A stretch of DNA of 13,988 nucleotides from positions 1-13,988 of the forward strand of contig CANQDB010000026.1 in the NCBI GenBank assembly GCA_947591175.1, in the 5' to 3' direction. This document shows, piece after piece, positions 1-7,267 of this stretch. Position numbers and translations under genes: made by a program. The notes beneath the pieces were generated by a model. That model worked only from the letters and a program-made list of their open reading frames with translations. It was not told the origin of the DNA and did no database searches. How positions within the stretch are numbered: position 1 is the first letter of the stretch; every line of letters starts with the position of its first letter. Origin of the DNA: an uncultured Bacilli bacterium. Lineage in GTDB: Bacteria; Bacillota_I; Bacilli_A; RF39; UBA660.

Positions 1-738
1 TTCAGGAAAATATGAAGAACTCTTGGCATTATGAAGTTTATAATTAAGAACTTCTTCGTAAAAATGAGCAAGCCACTCCAAAACAAGAGCCATATTTTCT
101 TTCGAATTTAATATATTATCCCAAATTTGCGATTGAAAAGCAATAGTCTTAGGTCCTTTAGTTTCAATCATATAACAAAAAGAAACTACTGCACTACGAA
201 TATCTGGAGAAATATCTAAATCAGTTTGAGATGGCACTAAAGAATAAATCTGACAACGCGAAATAATTGTTTTTAAAACTTGATGACGACTAGGAGCAAG
301 TAAGATAGCAATAATATCCTCTTCTGGCTCCTCTAAAAATTTTAACATCGCATTCGCGGCAAATTTATTTAATTTGTCGGCACCATTAATTATGTAAACT
401 CGATAATTATTATCGATTGATTTTGTATTATACGAAACTTGTAAATCGAGGAGTTGCTCTTTTTTTATCCATAATCCATCAGGTTCGATTAATTTAAAAT
501 TAGCATAAGTTCCAGCATCTATTTGATGACAAATATTACAAAGAGAACATTGTTCTAAATTCTCATGATGGCTTGTACAAATTAAAAGTTTTGCAAAAGA
601 AATAGCCAAATTAAGACTATCGTTAAAACCATTTGTTTCAATAAAATAAGCATGACTGATTTTATTATTTTTTACAACAGACTGAGTTATCAAATGATAA
701 AATGCAGATTGTGATTTCTGATAATCAGAAAACGTCAT
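1..738 (-). CDS. holB: DNA polymerase III delta-prime subunit, partial (3' end outside window)
   Basis: Open for 246 codons from ATG at 738 to the left edge, so the C-terminal part is missing. It is a AAA+ clamp-loader subunit working with DnaX and HolA to load the beta clamp. Residues 27-33 (ISHAYFI) match the clamp-loader N-terminus. The Walker A position (about 34-41) is degenerate, with no GKT/S, as is usual for delta prime, which does not hydrolyse ATP. A zinc module is formed by C54, C64, C67 and C70, and the SRC motif with the arginine finger is at 160-162. LKFLEEP at 132-138 is another family hallmark. The start is supported by GAGGTGG about five bases upstream, which overlaps the TGA of bofA, so the two are probably translationally coupled. 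It is the last visible gene of the dnaX operon. The identification is firm despite the missing end. Confidence 0.93.
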   Translation of the reverse strand, partial: MTFSDYQKSQSAFYHLITQSVVKNNKISHAYFIETNGFNDSLNLAISFAKLLICTSHHENLEQCSLCNICHQIDAGTYANFKLIEPDGLWIKKEQLLDLQVSYNTKSIDNNYRVYIINGADKLNKFAANAMLKFLEEPEEDIIAILLAPSRHQVLKTIISRCQIYSLVPSQTDLDISPDIRSAVVSFCYMIETKGPKTIAFQSQIWDNILNSKENMALVLEWLAHFYEEVLNYKLHNAKSSSYFPE

Positions 739-747
739 AAAACCACC

Positions 748-936
748 TCAAAATACAAGAACTAGTAATAAAACTAAAGAAAATAAAGCCGGTAAGCCTA
801 AAAATCCTACTAAAGAAACGGTAATTAAATTGATAGGAATTACCATATTGAATGAAACAGCCAATAAATTATATCCATATAAAATAAAGGCTCCCAATAT
901 AATTTTACGTAATAAAACAAATATTTTCTTTAGCAT
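748..936 (-). CDS. bofA: BofA-family small membrane protein
   Basis: A 62-residue protein with two hydrophobic segments (about 5-28 and 31-62) and almost no soluble part. The stretch 33-49, with IPINLITVSLVG and FLGLP, matches the conserved core of the pro-sigma-K processing inhibitor BofA. In sporulating Bacilli BofA sits in the forespore-surrounding membrane and holds the SpoIVFB protease inactive. Its place right after recR is the same as in Bacillus subtilis. A GTG at 954 would add six residues, but the ATG at 936 has a good Shine-Dalgarno (AGAGGGTG, six bases away) and is preferred. The gene alone does not prove sporulation: homologues persist in lineages not known to form spores. Its TGA stop merges with the holB ribosome binding site. 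Confidence 0.85.
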   Translation of the reverse strand: MLKKIFVLLRKIILGAFILYGYNLLAVSFNMVIPINLITVSLVGFLGLPALFSLVLLLVLVF

Positions 937-979
937 TAGTGTCACCCTCTTCACTAAAATCTATGAAGAGATACTATTT

Positions 980-1576
980 TTATTCGATATTTTTTCGATC
1001 ATTAAGAGCCCGTTCCAAAGTCATAGCATCGATATATTCCATATCGGCTCCCATCGGAATACCGCTAGCAATTTTAGAAACGGTTAAATCTAAACCCTCT
1101 AAAATTTTCTTAATATAAAGTGACGTTGTTTCACCTTCGATGCTAGGTTTTACGGCTAAAATAATTTCCTTAAAATGATTATCCTTGATACGGGTTAAAA
1201 GTTTATCTATCCCAATATCTTCAGGATTTACTCCGTCCATTGGCGAAATAAGCCCATCTAAGACGTGATATAAACCATTGTAAGTTCCAAGTCGCTCGAA
1301 AAGGAAAACACTTTTTGGATCTTCTACAACACAAAGTAATGTTTTGTCTCTTAATTTATTTGCACAAATATCGCAAGTATCTTTATCAGTTAAATTGTGA
1401 CATATTTTACAAGGATGAAGTTTATTTTTAGCTGTCTTTAAAGCTTCGGCAAAAGAAGAGACCTTTTCTTCATCTAGTTCTAAAATAGAAAAAGCCAAAC
1501 GTTCTGCCGTTTTTTCACCGACACCAGGAAAATAACGAAACCCTTCAATTACGTCTTTTAAACTATCTGGATACAT
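980..1576 (-). CDS. recR: Recombination mediator RecR
   Basis: 198 residues, normal family length. RecR forms a ring that, with RecO and RecF, helps load RecA onto SSB-coated gaps. Visible parts in order: a helix-hairpin-helix segment (about 12-30, FRYFPGVGEKTAERLAF), a four-cysteine zinc finger (C56, C59, C68, C71), a Toprim domain starting at about 79 (LLCVVEDPKSV), and the C-terminal Walker-like segment with EGETTS (147-152) and GADMEYIDAMTL (176-187). The last is slightly divergent from the usual GGDLEYADEVTL. The ATG at 1576 has AGGTG five bases upstream, and this site overlaps the TAG of ybaB, indicating coupled translation. recF in the same window is its functional partner. Confidence 0.97.
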   Translation of the reverse strand: MYPDSLKDVIEGFRYFPGVGEKTAERLAFSILELDEEKVSSFAEALKTAKNKLHPCKICHNLTDKDTCDICANKLRDKTLLCVVEDPKSVFLFERLGTYNGLYHVLDGLISPMDGVNPEDIGIDKLLTRIKDNHFKEIILAVKPSIEGETTSLYIKKILEGLDLTVSKIASGIPMGADMEYIDAMTLERALNDRKNIE

Positions 1577-1584
1577 ACTAACAC

Positions 1585-1881
1585 CTAAAACATTCCTGGA
1601 ACATTAGCAAATTTACCCATCTTTTGTTCCGTCATCTTATCAACTTTTTGAAAAGCATTATTAACAGCGACTACTAAAACATCTTGAAGCATTTCAATGT
1701 CATCTTTTGATAGTTCGACCGATGGATCAATCGTTACACTTAACAATTCTTTTTGTCCGTTTACAACAACTTTAACAAAAGAACTTTCTCCAGTAAACTC
1801 CATTTTATCAATTTCTTCTTTGGCTTTCATCATTTCTTTTTGCATAGCCTGAGCTTGTTTCATAATAGCTTGAATATTCAT
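1585..1881 (-). CDS. ybaB: YbaB/EbfC family nucleoid-associated protein
   Basis: 98 residues, typical of the YbaB/EbfC family of small dimeric DNA-binding proteins, whose precise role is unsettled. The N-terminal Met/Gln/Lys-rich helix (MKQAQAMQKEMMKAKEEI, about 7-24) is characteristic. It is followed by the beta-strand region FVKVVVNGQKELLSVTIDP (35-53) and the C-terminal helix ending in GKFANVPGMF. The start has GAGGG seven bases upstream. It lies 18 bases after dnaX and 8 before recR, the conserved dnaX-ybaB-recR order of most bacteria. Confidence 0.95.
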   Translation of the reverse strand: MNIQAIMKQAQAMQKEMMKAKEEIDKMEFTGESSFVKVVVNGQKELLSVTIDPSVELSKDDIEMLQDVLVVAVNNAFQKVDKMTEQKMGKFANVPGMF

Positions 1882-1899
1882 TATTAATCCCTCTTTCTT

Positions 1900-3597
1900 T
1901 TATTCATCTATTTTTACTATATTTTTACCAAACAACTGAATTGCTGTTTTAGTTAAATCTGACATATCAGAAGAAGCATCTTCTTTTTCAGGTTGAACAA
2001 AATTATCTTCTTCTTGATATTGATATGTTATGTTTTTGTTTTTATTTTCGATATATTTTTTCTTTTCTTCTTTCCATTCCTCGTTAGTTAAAAGAACAAC
2101 ACGATAAGATTTATCAAAAATTTTAGTAAAAGCAAACTCAATTTTATCAAGAATCTCATTACCATGTTCAACTAAAGAAGAATATTCAAAAGCAAGAATT
2201 ACATTTTTAGGACTAGCCACCACTGGAGTAGCATCAGTTAAAAAACAAGAAGTTGCTCCAATTTCGCGATCTAAAGTAAAATCCATTATTTTTTTCCATT
2301 GTTCTTTCAACCAAATCAATTCTTTTTTATCCGCTAAAGCCAGAGCATTGTTTATTCTGATTTGTCTAAAGTTTTTAGCATCTACTAAATTTTTATTTGT
2401 ATCAGTATCTTCTAAAGAAACATCCATTTTTTCTTCATTAGAAGAATTAGATATAGATTCCTGATTAGTGGTTTTATTAACAGAAGATTTAGAAACTGAT
2501 TTTTTATCATCAAACATTTGTTTATCGTTAGAAGCATTTTTTTCGATAGGTGAAGAACTTAAATCAGAATTATTCATAAACTGCAAAAGTTTAATTTCAA
2601 ATAACACTTTAATATTGCTAGATTCTTTCATTAAAGAAAGTAATTGATTTAATTCAAGAGCAAAAGAATTTAAAAAATGTACATCTAATGTTTCTTCATG
2701 GGAAATATATTTTTTTACTAACAAGTTACGAATATATAAGATTAAATCTTCAGCAAAACGTATTAAATCTTTACCATTAAGGTAATATTCATCAAGTTTA
2801 TTCAAGACATAATTATTATCACTTTCGTATATCTTTTGTAAAAACAAGGAAATATCACTTTCACTCAAAAGACCATTAATTTCTCGAAAATCATTTATTG
2901 TAATTTTATCAGAAGAATAAGAAACTAATTTATCTAATAATCCTAAGGCATCTCGCATACCCCCATCAGAGTACCTAGCTATTTCTTTTAAAACATCATC
3001 ATCGATAGAAAATTTTTCTAATTTCGAAATTTCTTTAAGTCTACTGACAATATCATTTTCACTAATTCTTTTAAAATTAAAGCATTGGCAACGAGAAATA
3101 ATTGTAATTGGAACTTTTTGTGGATCTGTAGTAGCTAAAATAAATATAACGTGTTCAGGTGGTTCTTCTAGTGTTTTAAGTAAAGCATTAAATGCCCCAA
3201 TAGATAACATATGAACTTCATCAATTATATAAACTTTATATTTTAATTCAGAAGGAACTAAAGAAACTTTATTTCGTAATTCTCGAATTTCATCGACCCC
3301 ATTATTCGAAGCAGCATCAATTTCAATAATATCAGGACATTCATTATTAGAAATAGCCAAGCAATTATCACATTTTAAACAAGGATTACCATCTTTTATT
3401 GAAAGACAATTAACCGTTTTAGCAAAAATTTTAGCAATCGTAGTTTTTCCAGTTCCTCTAGGTCCAGAAAACAAATACGCATGGGAAATTTTTCCATTTT
3501 TTAAAGAGTTTTGTAAAGTTTTTTTAACAACCTCTTGGCCAACCAATTGTGAAAAATCAGTGGGTCTATATTTACGATAAAGTGCTTGATATGCCAT
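1900..3597 (-). CDS. dnaX: DNA polymerase III subunit tau/gamma
   Basis: 565 residues, about the length of the Bacillus protein. It is the ATPase of the clamp loader and links the loader to polymerase and helicase. Walker A is GPRGTGKT (45-52). The zinc-binding cysteines are C64, C73, C76 and C79. Walker B is IIDEVHM (124-130), and the SRC arginine-finger motif is at 168-170. After the AAA+ and collar domains (to about 355) comes a Ser/Asn/Lys-rich low-complexity linker (about 355-410), then a C-terminal tau domain (from about 410). I found no convincing A-AAA-AAG type slippery heptamer near the linker, so a single tau product is expected. The start has GGGGGTGAT seven bases upstream. It is the first gene of the dnaX-ybaB-recR-bofA-holB unit, behind the promoter at 3629-3637. 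Confidence 0.97.
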   Translation of the reverse strand: MAYQALYRKYRPTDFSQLVGQEVVKKTLQNSLKNGKISHAYLFSGPRGTGKTTIAKIFAKTVNCLSIKDGNPCLKCDNCLAISNNECPDIIEIDAASNNGVDEIRELRNKVSLVPSELKYKVYIIDEVHMLSIGAFNALLKTLEEPPEHVIFILATTDPQKVPITIISRCQCFNFKRISENDIVSRLKEISKLEKFSIDDDVLKEIARYSDGGMRDALGLLDKLVSYSSDKITINDFREINGLLSESDISLFLQKIYESDNNYVLNKLDEYYLNGKDLIRFAEDLILYIRNLLVKKYISHEETLDVHFLNSFALELNQLLSLMKESSNIKVLFEIKLLQFMNNSDLSSSPIEKNASNDKQMFDDKKSVSKSSVNKTTNQESISNSSNEEKMDVSLEDTDTNKNLVDAKNFRQIRINNALALADKKELIWLKEQWKKIMDFTLDREIGATSCFLTDATPVVASPKNVILAFEYSSLVEHGNEILDKIEFAFTKIFDKSYRVVLLTNEEWKEEKKKYIENKNKNITYQYQEEDNFVQPEKEDASSDMSDLTKTAIQLFGKNIVKIDE

Positions 3598-3628
3598 TCA
3601 ATCACCCCCAAACGATAAGTACTCATTT

Positions 3629-3637
3629 ATTATAGCA
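3629..3637 (-). promoter_or_regulatory. Probable extended -10 promoter of the dnaX operon
   Basis: On the minus strand the sequence reads TGC-TATAAT, a perfect -10 hexamer with the extended TGn motif. It places the start site near 3622, about 25 bases before dnaX. No good -35 hexamer is seen at 16-18 bases, which the extended -10 may offset. This would allow dnaX and its followers to be expressed independently of tadA. Confidence 0.6.
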
Positions 3638-3657
3638 TAAAAAAAGAAAATATAGGA

Positions 3658-4110
3658 TTATAATCTCTTTTTTTCAAAAAAATCTGATAATAAATTTCCA
3701 CATTTTTCCTGTAGAATTCCACCAACATAAGAAATAGATTGATTAATATCTACTTCTGAAAAAATTTTATCCACAAGATAATGATTTTTATTATTGGTAC
3801 TAGGCGTTCCATAAACAACTTTATCCACACGAGCTTGTTGAAGAGCACTAGCACACATAGGACAAGGTTCCAAAGTTACAAACAATGTACAACCATTTAG
3901 TCTCCAGTTTTTCAATTTTTTTGAAGCCTTTTCAATGCATATAAGTTCAGCATGTTTTAAAACATTATTCATAGAATCTTTTTGGTTATAAGCAGAAGCA
4001 ATAATTTTACCTTGATAAACCATAACAGCTCCAACTGGAACTTCATTATTTTGGTAACCTTTAATAGCACAAGAAAGTGCTTTATTCATATAATATTCAT
4101 AGTCTTTCAT
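3658..4110 (-). CDS. tadA: tRNA adenosine(34) deaminase TadA
   Basis: 150 residues, normal length. It converts A34 to inosine in the anticodon of tRNA-Arg(ACG), letting that tRNA read the CGN codons. The zinc-dependent cytidine/deoxycytidylate deaminase fold is clear. H53 with catalytic E55 lies in HAELICIEKA, and C83 and C86 in EPCPMCASAL complete the zinc site. EVPVGAV (23-29) and NWRLNGCTLFVTLEPC (68-83) are typical of TadA rather than other deaminases. The Shine-Dalgarno GGAGTG (4119-4124) directly abuts the U-run that ends the SRP RNA, so tadA probably depends on read-through or processing of that transcript. In Bacillus the order is tadA-scr-dnaX; here the SRP RNA gene precedes tadA. 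Confidence 0.96.
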   Translation of the reverse strand: MKDYEYYMNKALSCAIKGYQNNEVPVGAVMVYQGKIIASAYNQKDSMNNVLKHAELICIEKASKKLKNWRLNGCTLFVTLEPCPMCASALQQARVDKVVYGTPSTNNKNHYLVDKIFSEVDINQSISYVGGILQEKCGNLLSDFFEKKRL

Positions 4111-4124
4111 AAATATTTCACTCC

Positions 4125-4205
4125 AAAAAAATGATGCACATGGGATGAAACTGTTAAAGCTGCTATCTTCCGATCCTGACTTGGTTCCAATTATCCCATT
4201 GCATC
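4125..4205 (-). ncRNA. ffs: Signal recognition particle RNA, small bacterial type
   Basis: About 80 nt RNA that binds Ffh and targets nascent membrane and secreted proteins. The diagnostic apical domain is present on the minus strand: CAAGTCAGG, then ATC-GGAA-GAT with the GGAA tetraloop, then AGCAGC on the opposite side of the asymmetric loop. The ends pair: GATGCA and ATGGGAT at the 5' end (4193-4205) match ATCCCAT and TGCATC at the 3' end (4133-4146) with one bulged base. Seven U follow (4125-4131), so the terminal helix doubles as an intrinsic terminator. The 5' end fits the promoter at 4212-4240. There is no Alu-like extension as in Bacillus subtilis scRNA; this is the short 4.5S-like form. 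Confidence 0.93.
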
Positions 4206-4211
4206 GACATT

Positions 4212-4240
4212 ATTATATTATAAAAATAAATCTTTTGCAA
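4212..4240 (-). promoter_or_regulatory. Sigma-A promoter of the SRP RNA gene
   Basis: The minus strand shows TTGCAA (4235-4240), exactly 17 bases, then TATAAT (4212-4217). Start of transcription is expected near 4205, a G that is also the first paired base of the RNA's terminal helix. The near-consensus hexamers fit a highly expressed stable RNA. It is the best promoter in the window. Confidence 0.85.
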
Positions 4241-4268
4241 CCAATAATATTTAAAATATATAGTAAAA

Positions 4269-4284
4269 TGTTTCACGTGAAACA
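4269..4284. promoter_or_regulatory. parS site 1 (ParB/Spo0J binding)
   Basis: TGTTTCACGTGAAACA, a perfect match to the bacterial parS consensus TGTTNCACGTGAAACA; the palindrome extends to 20 bp (4267-4286). ParB nucleates here, spreads, and with ParA/SMC segregates the origin region. It lies in the gene-free stretch between gyrA and the SRP RNA gene. parAB itself is not in the window. Confidence 0.95.
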
Positions 4285-4383
4285 TTAAATATTTGATATT
4301 AAATATTAAAAAAAATGAATTTTAATCAATATTTTTTTAGTAAAAATTTTAAATTAAATAAACTTTCATAGACTATCAGTCAA

Positions 4384-4399
4384 TGTTTCACGTGAAACA
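4384..4399. promoter_or_regulatory. parS site 2
   Basis: A second identical 16-bp parS palindrome, again with flanking A/T bases extending the symmetry to 20 bp (4382-4401). Its start is 115 bp from that of site 1. Confidence 0.95.
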
Positions 4400-4437
4400 T
4401 TAAGTTTTCATTTAAAATAATATAAAAATACTCATCC

Positions 4438-4461
4438 AAATTATTTCCCGGGAAATAATTT
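4438..4461. promoter_or_regulatory. Noc-type nucleoid-occlusion binding site
   Basis: A perfect 24-bp palindrome centred on CCCGGG. Its core ATTTCCCGGGAAAT is the binding sequence known for Bacillus subtilis Noc, the ParB paralogue that blocks Z-ring assembly over the nucleoid. It lies between parS sites 2 and 3. It differs from parS at the centre (CCGG rather than ACGT in the core), the part of the sequence that distinguishes Noc from ParB sites. No noc gene is in the window, so its use is inferred. Confidence 0.85.
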
Positions 4462-4521
4462 TTTAATTATAATATCTTGAATACATAATAAAATAAAGCC
4501 ACTTTATTCACTCATCGTCTA

Positions 4522-4537
4522 TGTTTCACGTGAAACA
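4522..4537. promoter_or_regulatory. parS site 3
   Basis: Third exact TGTTTCACGTGAAACA, nearest to gyrA, with its start 138 bp from that of site 2. The rest of the 4206-4620 stretch is A/T-rich, with a 14-bp palindrome at 4571-4584 (AAAACATATGTTTT) and no credible ORF. Confidence 0.95.
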
Positions 4538-4590
4538 TCAAAGATATTAAATAAATATTTTTATTAATACAAAACATATGTTTTAATAAC

Positions 4591-4628
4591 AAAAATAAGA
4601 AAAAGAGTAATTATTGAAAACTACTCTT
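4591..4628 (-). terminator. Intrinsic terminator of the recF-gyrB-gyrA unit
   Basis: On the minus strand AAGAGTAGTT pairs with AATTACTCTT (10 bp with one G-T pair) around a six-base loop TTCAAT. It is followed by a T-rich run with one C and one A break. The gyrA stop codon TAG lies within the 5' arm. It would separate gyrase transcription from the parS/SRP region. Confidence 0.75.
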
Positions 4629-7254
4629 CTACAACATTATTATCACTTAAATCATTAATAGATTCAGAAGAATCAGAATCATCGACATCTTCTTCGTGAG
4701 CAATTGTGGCAACAGTTGCAACCTTTTGATCATCCTTTAAATGAATCAAACGTACACCTTGGGTAGCTCTACTCAAAGTAGAAACTTGACTCATTGGTAA
4801 CCTTATAACAATACCACTATCAGTAATAATCATTAAATCTTGGTCAGAATAAACAGCCTTTAGACAAACTAACATACCATTTTTATCCGTAACATTTAAA
4901 GCTTTAACACCTTTGCTACCACGGTGAGTAAGACGATATTCAGAAATTGAAGTCTTTTTACCATAACCTTTTTCCGTTACAACTAAAACATCTTCATTAT
5001 TGTAAATAATTTCGCCACCTACTACCTTAGAACCACTTAAATCAATACCACGAACTCCTGAAGCAGTACGACCCATGATACGAACTTCCGATTCATTAAA
5101 TCTAACCATCCGACCATTCGAAGCACCAATAATTATCTCATTATTACCAGTGGTTTTACCAACAGATATTAACTCATCATTTTCTTTAAGAGAAATAGCA
5201 ATCTTACCACCACTACGAATATTATCAAATTCCGCAAGATTTGTACGCTTTACAACACCATTTTTTGTAATAAAGAACAAATATTTATATTCCTCTTCTT
5301 GAGCCTTTAAAGAAATAATTGAATTAATCTTTTCATCTTTATCCACAGACAATAAATTGATAATTGGTAAACCTTTACTTTGTCTACTAAATTCAGGAAC
5401 TTCATATCCTTTCATCCTATATACTTTTCCTTTATTACTAAAGAATAAGATATAATCGTGAGTTTCCATATTAATCATTTTTTCCACAAAGTCTTCTTCA
5501 TTGGTTGACATACCTTTAATACCTACACCACCACGATTTTGAAGACGATATTCATCAACTAACATTCTCTTAATATAGCCACGATTTGTCAAAGTAATTA
5601 AAGTGTTTTCCACAGGAATTAATGATTCATCTTCAATATAATCAATAGCCGTCATATCAATCTTTGTCCGACGATCATCGCCATACTTTTTCTTAATTTC
5701 AAGCATTTCTTCTTTAATAATAGTTAATACCCTTTCTGGTTTAGCTAAAATATCTTTATAATCGTCGATTTTTATATGTAAATCAGCAAGTTCACTTTCA
5801 ACTTTACCACGTTCCAAACCCGTCAAACGACGAATACGCATCTCGAGAATACTATTAGCCTGAATCTCATCTAAACCAAAGCGAGACATCAATTTTTCGC
5901 GAGCCTCATCATCTGTGTCAGCCGAACGAACAATATGAACAACTTCGTCGATATTATCTAAGGCAATACGTAAACCTTCTAAGATATGAACACGTTCTTC
6001 AGCGCGAGCTAAATCAAATCTAGTTCTTCGAACGATAACTTCTTTTTGATGATCAATATATTTAGAAATAATGTCTTTTAAACCTAAAGTCTTAGGTGTT
6101 TGACCATCCAAAACAAGGAAAATAATACCATAATTTACCTGAAAATTAGTATGCTTATACAAGTTATTTAAAACGACTTGGGCATTAGCATCCTTCTTCA
6201 AAGTAATTGTTATCTTAACGCCTTCTTTTAAATCCGTATGATAATCAGCAATACCATCGATAACCTTATTATGAACTAACTCAGCAACTTTATTTTTAAG
6301 TTCCATCGTATTAACACCATAAGGAACTTCATCGATAATAATATTACTGTGATTACCTGCTTCTTCAATCGTCGCTTTACTACGAATAGTAATACTTCCT
6401 CGACCTGTTTCATAAGCCTTACGAATACCAGAATTTCCCAAAATTATTCCACCTGTAGGAAAATCAGGTCCTTTAATATATTGCATTAAGCCAAGAGTAT
6501 CAATATCAGGATTATCTATATAAGCAATACAACCATCAATTACTTCCGATAAATTATGTGGGGGAATATTAGTAGCCATTCCAACAGCAATACCCATCGA
6601 ACCATTAACTAAAATATTAGGAAAACGTGATGGTAAAACAGTAGGTTCCTTCATCGTAACATCGAAGTTATCATCCATATCGACCGTATCTTTATTAATA
6701 TCTCGCAATAACTCCAATGAAATCTTAGCCAAACGCGACTCTGTGTAACGCATAGCCGCAGCGCCATCACCTTCGATATTACCAAAGTTACCATGACCAT
6801 CAATCAACATATAACGTTGGTTAAAGTCTTGGGCTAAACGAACCATTGCTTCATAAATAGAACTATCACCATGTGGATGATAATGACCCATAACATAACC
6901 TACAGTAGTAGCACACTTACGATGAGGTTTATCAGGAGTGTAGCCAGATTCATACATCGACCAAAGAATACGACGATGAACAGGTTTTAGTCCATCACGT
7001 AAATCAGGTAAAGCCCGAGACTTAATAACACTCATCGAATATTCCATGAAAGACGTCTTAACTTCATCGACGATGTTATTATGGTCCAGCCGGTCACGTT
7101 CATGGAAATAACCACTAAAATCACTATTAACTGCAACTTTATCCACAGCCTCTTCTTCAGTTTGAGAAGGTGTTAGGGCTATTGAATCATCTTTTGAATC
7201 AGCATCTTCTTGGGCTCTATCTAACAATTCATTTAAATCATCTTTATTATCCAT
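4621..7254 (-). CDS. gyrA: DNA gyrase subunit A
   Basis: 877 residues, longer than the usual 820-840 because of acidic ends. It is the DNA-cleaving subunit of gyrase (A2B2), which introduces negative supercoils. The catalytic tyrosine is Y170 in AMRYTESR. The quinolone-resistance region (HPHGDSSIYEAMV, 126-138) carries Ser131 and Glu135, the usual susceptible residues of Gram-positive species. Six-bladed C-terminal DNA-wrapping repeats follow from about 540. The GyrA-box position (572-578) reads QNRGGVG instead of QRRGGKG. About 45 extra residues, rich in Asp and Glu, precede the conserved start (near IVDEVKTSFMEYSMSVI, from 61), and the C-terminus is an Asp/Glu/Ser tail from about 854. The start is secure: AGGAGGTG lies seven bases upstream and overlaps the gyrB TAG. 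Confidence 0.98.
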   Translation of the reverse strand: MDNKDDLNELLDRAQEDADSKDDSIALTPSQTEEEAVDKVAVNSDFSGYFHERDRLDHNNIVDEVKTSFMEYSMSVIKSRALPDLRDGLKPVHRRILWSMYESGYTPDKPHRKCATTVGYVMGHYHPHGDSSIYEAMVRLAQDFNQRYMLIDGHGNFGNIEGDGAAAMRYTESRLAKISLELLRDINKDTVDMDDNFDVTMKEPTVLPSRFPNILVNGSMGIAVGMATNIPPHNLSEVIDGCIAYIDNPDIDTLGLMQYIKGPDFPTGGIILGNSGIRKAYETGRGSITIRSKATIEEAGNHSNIIIDEVPYGVNTMELKNKVAELVHNKVIDGIADYHTDLKEGVKITITLKKDANAQVVLNNLYKHTNFQVNYGIIFLVLDGQTPKTLGLKDIISKYIDHQKEVIVRRTRFDLARAEERVHILEGLRIALDNIDEVVHIVRSADTDDEAREKLMSRFGLDEIQANSILEMRIRRLTGLERGKVESELADLHIKIDDYKDILAKPERVLTIIKEEMLEIKKKYGDDRRTKIDMTAIDYIEDESLIPVENTLITLTNRGYIKRMLVDEYRLQNRGGVGIKGMSTNEEDFVEKMINMETHDYILFFSNKGKVYRMKGYEVPEFSRQSKGLPIINLLSVDKDEKINSIISLKAQEEEYKYLFFITKNGVVKRTNLAEFDNIRSGGKIAISLKENDELISVGKTTGNNEIIIGASNGRMVRFNESEVRIMGRTASGVRGIDLSGSKVVGGEIIYNNEDVLVVTEKGYGKKTSISEYRLTHRGSKGVKALNVTDKNGMLVCLKAVYSDQDLMIITDSGIVIRLPMSQVSTLSRATQGVRLIHLKDDQKVATVATIAHEEDVDDSDSSESINDLSDNNVVEE

Positions 7255-7267
7255 TCAACAACACCTC

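Noticed and set aside
2480..2560. Programmed -1 frameshift in dnaX to make a gamma form
   Set aside because: The A-runs in the linker (for example at the DDKKS codons) do not form an X-XXY-YYZ heptamer in the right frame, and no strong downstream stem-loop was seen.
3638..3672. Terminator between tadA and dnaX
   Set aside because: Only a loop-less 10-bp A/T-rich palindrome (GATTATAATC) precedes the T-run; too unstable to claim.
4438..4461. 24-bp palindrome as a terminator
   Set aside because: Its centre CCCGGG allows no proper loop without opening the G-C pairs, no gene ends towards the T-run side, and the core matches the Noc site exactly.
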